64,000 nucleotides of DNA from Streptomyces sp. TP-A0874. GTDB taxonomy: Bacteria; Actinomycetota; Actinomycetes; Streptomycetales; Streptomycetaceae. The stretch spans positions 124,001 through 188,000 of the forward strand of contig NZ_BBZK01000005.1 of assembly GCF_001748085.1 (NCBI RefSeq), in the 5' to 3' direction. The notes under the pieces were generated by a model. The model worked only from the letters and a program-made list of their open reading frames with translations. It ran no database searches and was not told where the DNA came from. The position numbers were made by a program, and so were the translations under genes. Below, piece by piece: positions 8,938-16,736 of the stretch (its first letter is position 1; every line of letters starts with the position of its first letter).

Positions 8938-9611
8938 GGACGCCCCTGCCACGGGAGACCCGGCTCGGGATGGGGAGTCCTCTCCGTCCGGTCCGTCCGA
9001 CCCGCGCTCGGCCGCCGAGAGGGTGTCCGATTCACAGTGGGGGAGCTGACCGGTCACCCCGGAGTACGTGCCCTCCGCCAGCTGCGGCCTCGCTACTGAG
9101 TGCGTTTCATACACGAATCGACTCCCCCAGTCATTGGCGTGTGACCTGCCTCATGCGGAGTGCGGACGCCGCATCCCATGAGAGCCGGGTAGGCTGCTCG
9201 GCGGCGGTTCAGAAGACGGTGGCCATGTGCACGGCTGGTGGAGGCCGGGGCCACACAGTGTCTGACCCTCGGAGCGAACATACGTCCCCCTAGCTGTGCC
9301 GGCGTACGCCCACGAACTCGCCGCCGCCTATAGCACACACAATGTGCACGTCACTGTAAACAGTCGTGGCGCCCTGATCAACTGATCGCACAGCCCTCGA
9401 ACGACTCTGCCCCGGTATCCCAACTCCCCTTTCTCGTAAGGGGTTTCACTGGACAAGCGGTGCACCGGGAAGCCGTTGACCACGGCAACGGAAGGCGCCC
9501 CGGAGGCCGTGACGCACCACGCCCGGGCGCCGTCCGGCTACGTCCCGGGGGGTACCGGCGGCGTCCGCGGCAACCGGTGGCGGCGCCGCGCGACAGCCGG
9601 GTGCGGGGAGT
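8938..9611. promoter_or_regulatory. Intergenic region upstream of the SARP gene
   Basis: 674 bp with no convincing gene on either strand (less if the SARP starts at 9114). It should hold the SARP promoter and the 3' end of the LuxR-type regulator transcript. Two small inverted repeats stand out: ACTGT-AA-ACAGT near 9352-9363, and a 6 bp stem CCCCTT/AAGGGG at 9426-9443 with a 6 nt loop. Either could be an operator or weak terminator; neither is compelling. Confidence 0.4.
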
Positions 9612-10616
9612 TCAGCTGCCGGAGGGGTTCGGCAGACAGCCCTGCTGCACCGCGTGGACCCCGGCCTGGAAACGGCTCCGAGCGTGCAGCCTCTCCATCA
9701 GGTCCGTGGCGATGCGGCGGGCCGTCCGGGAGGAGACGCCGAGGCGTTTGGCGATGGCCTCGTCGGTGTAGCCCTGCGCGAGCAGACGCAGCGCTTCCTG
9801 CTGCTGGCGGTTGAGCTGGTCCGTACTCCGACGTTCCAGCGGACCCAGCGGCTCCGCGGCTTCCCAGACCGTCTCGAAGAGCGAGCAGAGCGCGGTCAGC
9901 AAACCCTCACCGCCCAGGACCAGGGCGCCGGCAGAGGTGTCGTGGCTGTCCGCGGCCAGGAGCGCGACCCGCCGGTCACTGATGATCATCCGGGTGGCGA
10001 GGGACGGAATGGTCCGCACCTCGGCTCCCAGCGACATCAGCCACTGGGCGTGCTCCGTCGTGGGCCGGTGGTTGCGGATGCTGTCCAGGTAGACGGTGCG
10101 CATCCGCACCCCGCGCTCCAGCAACTCCTGGTTCAACGGCCTCGACGCCTGCATGTTCTCGACGGTCTGCGCGCCCCCCGGAGCGAAGGCCAGCACCTCC
10201 TCCTGCACCTCCCGGTGTATCCGCGCCAGGTAGTCGCGGACCCGGTCGACGCCGTCCAGGTGGATCATCGAAGACTCGGCGGCCCCGGGGTGGCAGGCAG
10301 CGAACTCGCTGATCAGCCGGGCCGCAGCCGCCCGCCCGGCCTCCACCCGCTGCTGGTGCGCGGCGAGTTCGGCCTGTTGGCGGGCGAGGAGGATTTCCAT
10401 GCCGAGCCGGGGATTCATCGCGTGCAGCCGCCACGGGCCGTCGCCGGTCGAGGACCGGACCAGCGCGAGCTCTGTCAGCAGTTCCAGCGCCGACCGGAAC
10501 TCCTCCTCGGACAGCCCCAGCCGCGATCGCAGGGAGCCCACGTCGTCATGAGGGTGGTTGAGCAGGCCCCGGTAGACCGATTCAGCCACCGCGTCCAGAC
10601 CCAGCAGGTCAAGCAT
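9612..10616 (-). CDS. TrmB-like/LuxR-type transcriptional regulator
   Basis: Regulator of 334 aa with an N-terminal winged-helix segment (LLGLDAVAESVYRGLL, SLRSRLGLSEEEF) similar to TrmB-like domains, a central sensor-like region of about 150 residues, and a LuxR-type helix-turn-helix at the C-terminus (ALRLLAQGYTDEAIAKRLGV, residues about 270-320). It lacks an N-terminal receiver domain, so phosphorylation control is not expected. Proteins of this architecture are frequent in actinobacterial RiPP clusters. It is transcribed away from the RiPP operon across a 1.2 kb gap, and together with the SARP gene probably forms the cluster's control module. The signal it senses is unknown. Confidence 0.85.
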   Translation of the reverse strand: MLDLLGLDAVAESVYRGLLNHPHDDVGSLRSRLGLSEEEFRSALELLTELALVRSSTGDGPWRLHAMNPRLGMEILLARQQAELAAHQQRVEAGRAAAARLISEFAACHPGAAESSMIHLDGVDRVRDYLARIHREVQEEVLAFAPGGAQTVENMQASRPLNQELLERGVRMRTVYLDSIRNHRPTTEHAQWLMSLGAEVRTIPSLATRMIISDRRVALLAADSHDTSAGALVLGGEGLLTALCSLFETVWEAAEPLGPLERRSTDQLNRQQQEALRLLAQGYTDEAIAKRLGVSSRTARRIATDLMERLHARSRFQAGVHAVQQGCLPNPSGS

Positions 10617-11100
10617 CCGTCCCCCCAGAACACTTGTGCGCTACACCTTACTGAGTCGCTCGGCGCCGTGGACCTGCCGGGAGTGTCATAAACAGGACAG
10701 CAGAGAGGCGTTGGGGCGCTTTCTACCACTCTCCGGTCCCTGCCCCCGAAAGGTCGGCGACCTGTTTCGGCCGATCGAGCAGGCTTCGCCGGGATCGACA
10801 GCGACACCGGAGCCGCTCGCCCCAGGAACGGGGACGGCCGCCGGAACGGCGTGCCGCAGCTCGGTCGCCGCCGCACCCCGAGGCCGTCGGCAGGGGCTGC
10901 TCACCCGACCACTTCCGGCCATCGGGCCCCTACCCAAAACCTCCCACCACGGGCGGTACCAGCCAGCCCTGACTCTCTGTCGCCGTGCGCCGATCCAGGG
11001 ATCACGGACAACTCTTAGTGGCAGAGCGCGGAATTGACGCTCCGCAACCGCCCTTCCACCAACCGAACACAGGGCTTCCGTCACTCATGGTGACCAGCCG

Positions 11101-11133
11101 GCCCCGGAAGCGAATCGAACCGACTTCCGGGGC
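11101..11133. repeat. 10 bp inverted repeat (hairpin)
   Basis: Arms 11101-11110 and 11124-11133 are perfect reverse complements with a 13 nt spacer. It lies 3 bp from the larger palindrome at 11137-11162. It may be part of a terminator or operator array; there is no T-run to decide. Confidence 0.6.
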
Positions 11134-11136
11134 TGA

Positions 11137-11162
11137 CCTGAACGGGCCATGGCCCGTTCAGG
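11137..11162. repeat. 26 bp perfect palindrome
   Basis: Positions 11137-11149 and 11150-11162 form an uninterrupted perfect palindrome centred on GGCCATGGCC. Having no loop, it looks more like a dimer binding site than a transcript terminator. It sits about 650 bp upstream of the RiPP operon, in the gap after the divergent regulator. Confidence 0.65.
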
Positions 11163-11254
11163 CCACCGTCGAACTCTTCTCGGATCGCCTCGCCCACACG
11201 AGACTCTCGCCAACGGTCAACCAGGTTCACAGGATTCGGCTAAGGACTTCACAC

Positions 11255-11401
11255 ATGCTCCGCACCATTTCCTCCTGCCGCACTCCGGCGGACGCCCGCA
11301 CCACCGGCGCCGTGTCGCTCGTCTCCGCGGTGTCCGCCGCGCCCGGCCCGCTACCCCACACGAACCATCCCGGCGGTGTCCGGGACTTCGGCTGGCAGTA
11401 G
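11255..11401 (+). CDS. Possible small ORF, 48 aa, function unknown
   Basis: ATG at 11255 preceded by AAGGA at 11242-11246 with an 8 nt spacing, a good ribosome site. The 48-residue product begins MLRTISSCRTPADARTTGAV and is followed by an Ala/Ser/Val stretch and a His/Pro/Gly-rich end. There is no clear signal peptide, transmembrane segment or known RiPP leader motif. It may be a leader peptide of the operon or chance. I do not recognise it. Confidence 0.25.
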   Translation: MLRTISSCRTPADARTTGAVSLVSAVSAAPGPLPHTNHPGGVRDFGWQ

Positions 11402-11691
11402 CGGCGCGGAGCCGAGGGGACGAGACACACCCGCGCATCGGCGACCCTCGCTCCGTGCCACCGGAAGAAGGGCCGGGGCCCGGCGCACGGAAGTACCGGA
11501 GGGGGAACGCTCCGGGCAGCGGTACCGCCAAGCCGTTCGCCGCGCCGAAACAGGACCGTGCGGCCGGGCGGGGAAAGCCGGCGCTGGAAACAGCCGAACG
11601 GACAGGCCGGACGGCCGCCCGGGACCGCTGAATGCCGGCGGAATCCAAAGCATTTCTTCGAACTCTCGCGAGTGGAGACCGCCGAGAAAGT

Positions 11692-11738
11692 GCGTCAACG
11701 AGAAGGAGTTGACGCCCAGAAAGAACAAATGTTAGTAG
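11692..11738 (+). promoter_or_regulatory. Putative RiPP operon promoter with overlapping operator
   Basis: An 8 bp perfect inverted repeat, GCGTCAAC (11692-11699) and GTTGACGC (11708-11715) with an 8 nt spacer, overlaps a -35-like TTGACG at 11709-11714. An 18 bp spacer leads to TAGTAG at 11733-11738 as a -10-like box. The first RiPP start codon is 76 bp further on. The palindrome over the -35 suggests control by a dimeric regulator. Promoter assignment is by inspection only. Confidence 0.5.
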
Positions 11739-11813
11739 ATTTCCGGCCGAGCAGGGCGATCACCGCACAGCCGGCGAAAAGGGCACCGATGGGCAAGAAG
11801 CTGCTGGGGGCGC

Positions 11814-14024
11814 ATGATGAACACAGTCGATGAGGCACGTCTGTCAGAGATCCGCCCCAGGCTCCGCAATGATGTGGTGTTTCTCCGTGTCGACACCGGC
11901 GTTTACCTCAGGAGCTCGGAGACCGCCTGCGTTCTCAAAGGTCCCGGCGCCTATGAGTGGATGTCGATCCTCGGCCCGCGAATGACCGGGGAACTGAGTA
12001 TCGCCGACCTGTGCGAAGGGCTCGACGAAGGCCGGCGGAACACCTCGATCGCCCTGATGAAGACCCTGCTCGCCAAAGGCTTCGCACGCCATGCGGCGCA
12101 ACCGGAAGACGGCATTCTGCCCGATGCCGTCCTGGCCCGCTTCTCGCCGCAGATCAATTTCGTCGAGCACTTCATGCACGCCGACACCCGGACTCCCCAG
12201 GAGCTCTTCGCGCGCTTCCGCACCGCCCGCGTCCTGGTCACCGGCCCGCCCGGCGAGGTCGTCACGTCCGTGGTCCGCGGACTGCTGCGCAACGGACTCG
12301 CCGAGACAGCCCTGGACGATCCCGCCTGGAAGTCGGAGTTCGACGCCGACCTCGCCGAACTCGCCGCGGAGGGCGCCCCCGCCGGCATCGTCGTGCCGTC
12401 CGGTACCCCGCGTGACCCCGACGGCTACGACGTCATCGTCGCTGTGACCGACGGGTCCGACGGCGCCTCCCTGCTGGACCTCACCAAGCAGGTCGTCGGC
12501 GACCGGGCCACGGACGGGCACGGACCGCGGCTGCTCCCGGTGGTGGTCGACCGGGACCGAGCCGTCATCGGTCCGATCGCCGGCCCGGCCGAACAGCCGT
12601 GTTGGATGTGTGCGCAGCTGCGGCTCTCGGCCAACACCGACCCGAGCTCCTCGGCGGCGTTCTGGCAGGGGCTGGCGCTCGGAACGGACGCCCCCGGCGG
12701 TGCCCCCCTCGGCGGCAGCACGGTCGCCCAGAGCATGATCGGCAACGGTGTGGCCTTCGAGGTCTTCCGGTTGCGCACCGGGCAGCTCAGCCCCGACGAC
12801 GAGGCACACGCCGTACTCAAGGACCTGACCACGCTGGAGTCGCGGCGCGAGCGGGTGCTGCCCCACCCGCGGTGCCCGGTGCCGCACCGGGCGGCCGCAC
12901 CGGCCGCCGACGCTCCCGCTGAGGCCCAGCCGGTGGACGCCGACCCCGGTCGACCCGACTTCGACAGCGCCGCCTACGAGCAGGCCGGTGCGCTGGTCTC
13001 CCCGAACCTGGGCCTGCTCTCGGACTGGGCGGACGAGTCGATCAAGCAGGTCCCGGTCAAGTCGGGACGGGTCCTGCTCGGCGCGGCGGGCTCACCCGCC
13101 GGCGGTGCCCGGAGGATCACCGCCTTCGACACCGACGTCATCCTGCACGCCCGCATCCGAGCGGTGCGGTCCGCGGTGTCGACCTACGTCGGTCGGCTCG
13201 GCCCCGTCGGTCGTGAGGAGCGTCCGGACTCCGCGCCGACCATCCGGCCAAACCGTCTCTCCGTGCACAGCGGGGCCCCTTCGATCCCGCACCGCTCCCG
13301 CTCCTGGCTGCCGGTGGCCTCGCTGCACGACGGCAGTGCGTGGCGGGTCCCGGACGCCGCGGTCTATCCGCTCTCACCGGTCAACCAGGGGCTCGAGTTC
13401 GAGCCCACCTCGTCCGGAGCGGCCGCCGGCTGGACGGTCGAAGCGGTACGCGAGGAGGGGTTGTGCTCGGCCCTCGCCTACCGGGGCCTGACCGGTGCGA
13501 TCCGCGGCACCGCCCCGGTCGGCGAGGTGGACTCCTCCGTACTCGCCACCGACGAGGAGGCCTCGTTCGCCCTTGCGAGCCTCCGGCACATCGGCCGCAC
13601 CGCACGCGTGTTCGCGCTGCCCGGAGCGGCGCCCGCCTTCGCCGCCCTCGCCGTGGTCGACGGACCGGACGGCGCCCCCGCGGACTGGGCGGTCGGCTCC
13701 GGCCTCTCCGCCCGAGCCGCCGTTCGCGCCGCGACGCTCGACGCGGTCGGCCTGGCCGTCACCCGCCACTACGAGGGCGCCCCGGCAGACCTCGGTGATC
13801 CACTGCTCACCGACTTCGACCCGGCGGTACTCCCCGACGGCGCCGCCGCCTGCGACTGGTCGCTCGACGGCACGGAGGTGGCGATGGCCGAGGTACTCGC
13901 GACGCTCGCCGCCGGCGGCACCCAGGCGCTCTTCGCCGACACCACGACCATCGACCTCAGGTCGGCACGGGGCCTGGTCACCGGCACCGTACTGCTCGCG
14001 GCGGAACCGGCGGCCGCGGACTGA
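11814..14024 (+). CDS. TOMM leader-binding partner protein (RRE/ThiF-like) with YcaO-like C-terminal half
   Basis: Partner protein of an azoline-forming cyclodehydratase (736 aa). The N-terminal 90 residues read like a RiPP recognition element that binds the precursor leader. Residues about 90-330 resemble the ThiF/E1-like fold of the ocin-ThiF family, with a CxxC at C263/C266 (PCWMC) as a likely zinc ligand pair. From about residue 395 the protein follows the layout of a YcaO domain (GALVSPNLGLLSDW, AFDTDVILHARIRAVRSAV, WLPVASLHDG). However, the segment equivalent to the ATP-binding SNGxAxG...E..ERDA motif is eroded (PTSSGAAAGWTVEA, ALAYRG). It is therefore probably a non-catalytic scaffold for the YcaO enzyme encoded at 14749. 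It is the first gene of the operon; ATGs at 11814 and 11817 both fit. Confidence 0.8.
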   Translation: MMNTVDEARLSEIRPRLRNDVVFLRVDTGVYLRSSETACVLKGPGAYEWMSILGPRMTGELSIADLCEGLDEGRRNTSIALMKTLLAKGFARHAAQPEDGILPDAVLARFSPQINFVEHFMHADTRTPQELFARFRTARVLVTGPPGEVVTSVVRGLLRNGLAETALDDPAWKSEFDADLAELAAEGAPAGIVVPSGTPRDPDGYDVIVAVTDGSDGASLLDLTKQVVGDRATDGHGPRLLPVVVDRDRAVIGPIAGPAEQPCWMCAQLRLSANTDPSSSAAFWQGLALGTDAPGGAPLGGSTVAQSMIGNGVAFEVFRLRTGQLSPDDEAHAVLKDLTTLESRRERVLPHPRCPVPHRAAAPAADAPAEAQPVDADPGRPDFDSAAYEQAGALVSPNLGLLSDWADESIKQVPVKSGRVLLGAAGSPAGGARRITAFDTDVILHARIRAVRSAVSTYVGRLGPVGREERPDSAPTIRPNRLSVHSGAPSIPHRSRSWLPVASLHDGSAWRVPDAAVYPLSPVNQGLEFEPTSSGAAAGWTVEAVREEGLCSALAYRGLTGAIRGTAPVGEVDSSVLATDEEASFALASLRHIGRTARVFALPGAAPAFAALAVVDGPDGAPADWAVGSGLSARAAVRAATLDAVGLAVTRHYEGAPADLGDPLLTDFDPAVLPDGAAACDWSLDGTEVAMAEVLATLAAGGTQALFADTTTIDLRSARGLVTGTVLLAAEPAAAD

Positions 14025-14210
14025 CCGCACCCAGCTCTCCGCGGTGGCCCCGCGACTCACGGCGGAGAGAACGCCCGGAACCCGGCCCGCACCCCATCGG
14101 CATCCCGGAATTCCGCGAACGACGCCGGAAACGGCCCGTGAACCGGAGCAAGAGAGAAATTCCACCGCACACCGATCCGGAAGAACAGCTGCCGATTCGT
14201 TTCTGACCAC

Positions 14211-14263
14211 TCGTGGTCAGCTGGTGCGGCTGCTCCCGCAGCAGCCGCACCAGCTGACCATGA
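14211..14263 (+). terminator. Strong hairpin upstream of the precursor gene
   Basis: Arms 14214-14234 and 14240-14260 are 21 bp perfect complements with a 5 nt loop (CCCGC). The stem extends to 14211-14263 through one G-U pair. It starts 187 bp after the partner-protein stop and ends 43 bp before the precursor ATG. No U-run follows, so it may be a partial terminator or, more likely, a 5' mRNA stabiliser or processing signal for the precursor transcript. Confidence 0.8.
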
Positions 14264-14306
14264 ACAGTCAGCAGAGAAACCGTCAAGCAAAAGAGAGGGG
14301 AATGAA

Positions 14307-14483
14307 ATGCCCACCACCCTGAAAGAGGAGCTGCACGCTCTGGAGAGCGCGACCTTCGAGATCGAGGAGATGAACGACTCGGCCGCCGTCGAACTGGCCT
14401 GGTCCAGCTCCAGCTGCTCGACCTCGAGCTGCTGCTCCTGCTCCACCAGCAGCTGCTGCTCCACCAGCACCAGCACCAGCTGA
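14307..14483 (+). CDS. RiPP precursor peptide with all Ser/Thr/Cys core
   Basis: A 58-residue precursor. The leader (residues about 1-32) starts MPTTLKEELHALESATFEIE and continues EMNDSAAVELAW; it is acidic, and FEIEEM is a plausible recognition segment for the partner protein. Residues 33-58 contain only Ser (15), Cys (6) and Thr (5), so every core residue is a possible site for heterocyclisation or dehydration. The octapeptide CSTSSCCS occurs twice in tandem (37-44, 45-52), followed by three Thr-Ser pairs. The start is supported by GAGGGG at 14295-14300, 6 nt before the ATG. An out-of-frame ATG at 14302 is ignored. The exact cleavage site (after W32, A31 or elsewhere) is unknown. Flanking enzymes for azole formation and dehydration make the assignment strong. 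Confidence 0.92.
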   Translation: MPTTLKEELHALESATFEIEEMNDSAAVELAWSSSSCSTSSCCSCSTSSCCSTSTSTS

Positions 14484-14748
14484 CCCCGAAAGGCCGGCGC
14501 TGAGATCAGTGCGTATTCCGGCCGCTTCGGTTCTGCAAGCAATGTGACGGCTGCGGCTGCTTGAGCGCCACTGCAACAGGCGCGCAAGCAGTCGCGGCAG
14601 TCGATCTCGTTACTGGAAACGAGTGGTTCCGACTTCGCGGTCTCACGTGTGTGAGGGCATCGACTCCCGTTCTCGGGCAGAGAGCGGAAATTCCCTCGCG
14701 CGCACTACCGCACGCGGAGATCGCGGAGTCACTCGGCTGGATGGGCGG
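14484..14748 (+). promoter_or_regulatory. Leader region between precursor and YcaO genes
   Basis: 265 bp holding the hairpin at 14546-14602 and then a 146 bp stretch before the YcaO start. I see no gene. The absence of a strong ribosome site before the ATG at 14749 suggests low-level translation of the enzyme relative to the precursor. Confidence 0.4.
14546..14602 (+). terminator. Long imperfect hairpin downstream of the precursor gene
   Basis: Arms 14546-14568 and 14580-14602 (23 nt each) pair with two mismatches and two G-U wobbles around an 11 nt loop. It begins 62 bp after the precursor stop. There is no U-run, so partial termination or protection from 3' exonucleases is more likely than full termination, since the enzymes downstream must still be expressed. 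Confidence 0.75.
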
Positions 14749-16704
14749 ATGATTCTGGTGTCGAATGCGACGGTGGACGCGGCGGTCGCCGATCCCCAGG
14801 CGTGGATGGTCAGTGCCCTACAGGGCCACCTGCTCGGACGGGCCTTCGGCGATGTCCGGGTGGACGTCGGCTTCTTGGGCCTGCCGGCCCCGGAGACCCC
14901 GCCCCCGGCCTCCGAGAGCCTGCCGCCTCCGGGAGGACTGGTCTATCCGGTCCGCCTCTACACGGATACCGTGCTCCTCGGCCCGCTGCACCGGGCGGAC
15001 GGGACGAGCCGGCCCTGCGCCCGCTGCCTGGAACGGCGCTGGCTCGCCCTGCGCCCGGTCCAGGAGCGCCGAGCGGTCGAGGACGGCACCGACTACACGG
15101 TGCTGGGCGGCGCCCCGGCGCACGCCCCGTTCGTCCTGGAGCAGATCGCCCTGCTGGTGTCCGCCGAGACGGCTACCCCGCTGGACGACTCCGGGATCGG
15201 ACGCATCGTGGAACTGCGGCTGCGGGACATGACCGTCACCCGCCACCAGCTCATCGCCGACTCCGAGTGCGAGCGGTGCGCCACCCCGGAACCGGACACC
15301 GCCCAGGCGGCGGTGCTCCCACTCGCCCCGCGCCCCAAGCGGACGCCCACCAGTTACCGCGGGGCCGCCGCCGTCGATCTGGAACTACCGACCGGCGCCT
15401 ACGTCAACGACGTCTGCGGTGCGCTGGCCGGCGCGACCCAGCGCGTCTACCAGTGCAGCGCGACCCTCCCGGTCAGCGGGTTCTTCCGGGTCCGCAGCAA
15501 GTACGACTACCACGAGATGTGGTGGAGCGGGCAGTCGCAGAGCTCGGCGAGCAGCGAGCGGTACGGGATGCTGGAGGGCCTGGAGCGCTACGCGGGCCAG
15601 TTCCCCCGCTCCAAGCAGTCGATCACCCACGACACGTACAACGGTCTCGCGCCGCACGCGATCGACCCGACCACCATGGGCTCCTACCGGCCAGGTTTCT
15701 ACGCCAGCCACTCCGACTTCTACCAGCCGTTCGACCGGGACACCCCCCTGCACTGGGTCTGGGGCTACTCCTTCGGAGAGCAGCGGCCGGTGCTGGTGCC
15801 CGAGCAGATCGTCTTCTATCTGGACCGGCGACCGGACAAGAAGTTCGTGCAGGAATGCTCCAACGGCTGCGCCAGCGGCACCAGCGTGGAGGAGGCGCTG
15901 CTGCACGGCATGCTCGAGCTGATCGAGCGGGACGCGTTCCTGCTCTGCTGGTACGGCAGCGCCCGGCTCCCCGAGATCGACGCCTCGACCTGCGCGGACG
16001 AGGAGATCCAGTTCGTCCTGGACCGGGTGGCCCGACTCGGTTACCGGATGCGGCTGTTCGACATGCGGGTGGACGTCCCGGTACCCGCCGTGATGGCCGT
16101 CGCCGAACGGCTCGACGGGCAACTGGGCACCCTCTGCTTCGCGGCGGGAGCCAGCCTGGAGCCGATCGAGGCCGTGCGCTCGGCGCTCGCCGAGACCGCG
16201 TCGTACATCCCGGGCATGGACGAGCGCGTCGCCTCCCGGATGCCGGAGCTGCGCGCCATGGTCGAGGACTACAGCCAGGTCCACGAACTCACCCAGCACG
16301 CCCTGCTGTACGGGCTGCCCGAGATGGCCGAGACCGCCCGCTTCCTGCTGGACGACCCGGCGCCCCGGGCCATGGACGACCTCTACGGAGACTGGCTCAG
16401 GCAGCGGCCGTCGACCCTCGACCTCACCGACGACGTGACGTTCCTGATCGACCGGCTCCGGGAGGTCGGCAGCGACGTCCTCGCCGTCGACCAGACCTGC
16501 CCGGAGCAGCGGCAGGCCGGTATCCACACCCTGTCCGTACTGGCGCCGGGACTCATTCCGATCGACTTCGGCTGGGACCGCCAGCGGGCGCTCGACCACC
16601 CGCGGCTGCACGCCTACCTCGGTGGCGAACTGTCCGAGATCCACTCGGCGGCCGAGGGCTACGGGCCGACCGGACTGAACCCCAGGCCGCACCCGTTCCC
16701 CTGA
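14749..16704 (+). CDS. YcaO-type cyclodehydratase
   Basis: ATP-dependent cyclodehydratase (651 aa) that activates the amide backbone and converts Cys, Ser and Thr to azolines. The N-terminal 190 residues carry paired CxxC motifs (C90/C93 and C174/C177), as in the zinc-binding E1-like parts of these enzymes. The YcaO domain follows from about residue 200, with the ATP-site signature NGCASGTSVEEAL...ELIERDAF near residues 368-395, which is intact here in contrast to the partner protein. The C-terminus is proline-rich (NPRPHPFP), as commonly required for YcaO activity. The ATG at 14749 is the first good methionine but lacks a strong ribosome site. It should work with the partner protein at 11814 on the precursor at 14307. 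Confidence 0.92.
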   Translation: MILVSNATVDAAVADPQAWMVSALQGHLLGRAFGDVRVDVGFLGLPAPETPPPASESLPPPGGLVYPVRLYTDTVLLGPLHRADGTSRPCARCLERRWLALRPVQERRAVEDGTDYTVLGGAPAHAPFVLEQIALLVSAETATPLDDSGIGRIVELRLRDMTVTRHQLIADSECERCATPEPDTAQAAVLPLAPRPKRTPTSYRGAAAVDLELPTGAYVNDVCGALAGATQRVYQCSATLPVSGFFRVRSKYDYHEMWWSGQSQSSASSERYGMLEGLERYAGQFPRSKQSITHDTYNGLAPHAIDPTTMGSYRPGFYASHSDFYQPFDRDTPLHWVWGYSFGEQRPVLVPEQIVFYLDRRPDKKFVQECSNGCASGTSVEEALLHGMLELIERDAFLLCWYGSARLPEIDASTCADEEIQFVLDRVARLGYRMRLFDMRVDVPVPAVMAVAERLDGQLGTLCFAAGASLEPIEAVRSALAETASYIPGMDERVASRMPELRAMVEDYSQVHELTQHALLYGLPEMAETARFLLDDPAPRAMDDLYGDWLRQRPSTLDLTDDVTFLIDRLREVGSDVLAVDQTCPEQRQAGIHTLSVLAPGLIPIDFGWDRQRALDHPRLHAYLGGELSEIHSAAEGYGPTGLNPRPHPFP

Positions 16705-16736
16705 GCACCCGGCGCCTGGCCGAAGAAGGAGAGCCG

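Larger units (their letters stand above)
10617..11813. promoter_or_regulatory. Long regulatory region upstream of the RiPP operon
   Basis: 1.2 kb between the divergent regulator and the first RiPP gene. I see no convincing long gene on either strand. It holds a 10 bp inverted repeat at 11101-11133, a 26 bp perfect palindrome at 11137-11162, a possible 48-codon ORF at 11255-11401 and a promoter-like site at 11692-11738 (listed separately). The first 480 bp show nothing I can name. Confidence 0.5.

Noticed and set aside
9112..9114. GTG at 9114 as the SARP start
   Set aside because: It adds 59 low-complexity residues outside the SARP domains; the ATG at 8937 gives the usual length, though this is not settled.
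10686..11084. 132-codon minus-strand frame upstream of the LuxR-type regulator
   Set aside because: Arg/Pro/Gly-rich, no third-position bias in this frame, no ribosome site and no family resemblance.
11101..11133. Possible tRNA T-arm remnant (GGTTCGATTC on the minus strand)
   Set aside because: The flanking bases pair as a simple 10 bp hairpin, not as a T-stem with acceptor; no D-arm or anticodon arm is present.
14057..14587. Long minus-strand open frame across the precursor gene, rich in Leu, Val, Glu and Gln
   Set aside because: It is the antisense of the Ser/Cys/Thr codon repeats and of the two hairpins; it has no ribosome site or known motif, and the sense gene fits the operon.
14546..14602. 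Full transcription terminator after the precursor
   Set aside because: The enzymes downstream share strand and close spacing and no promoter is evident before YcaO, so complete termination would silence the pathway; a partial or processing role is more likely.
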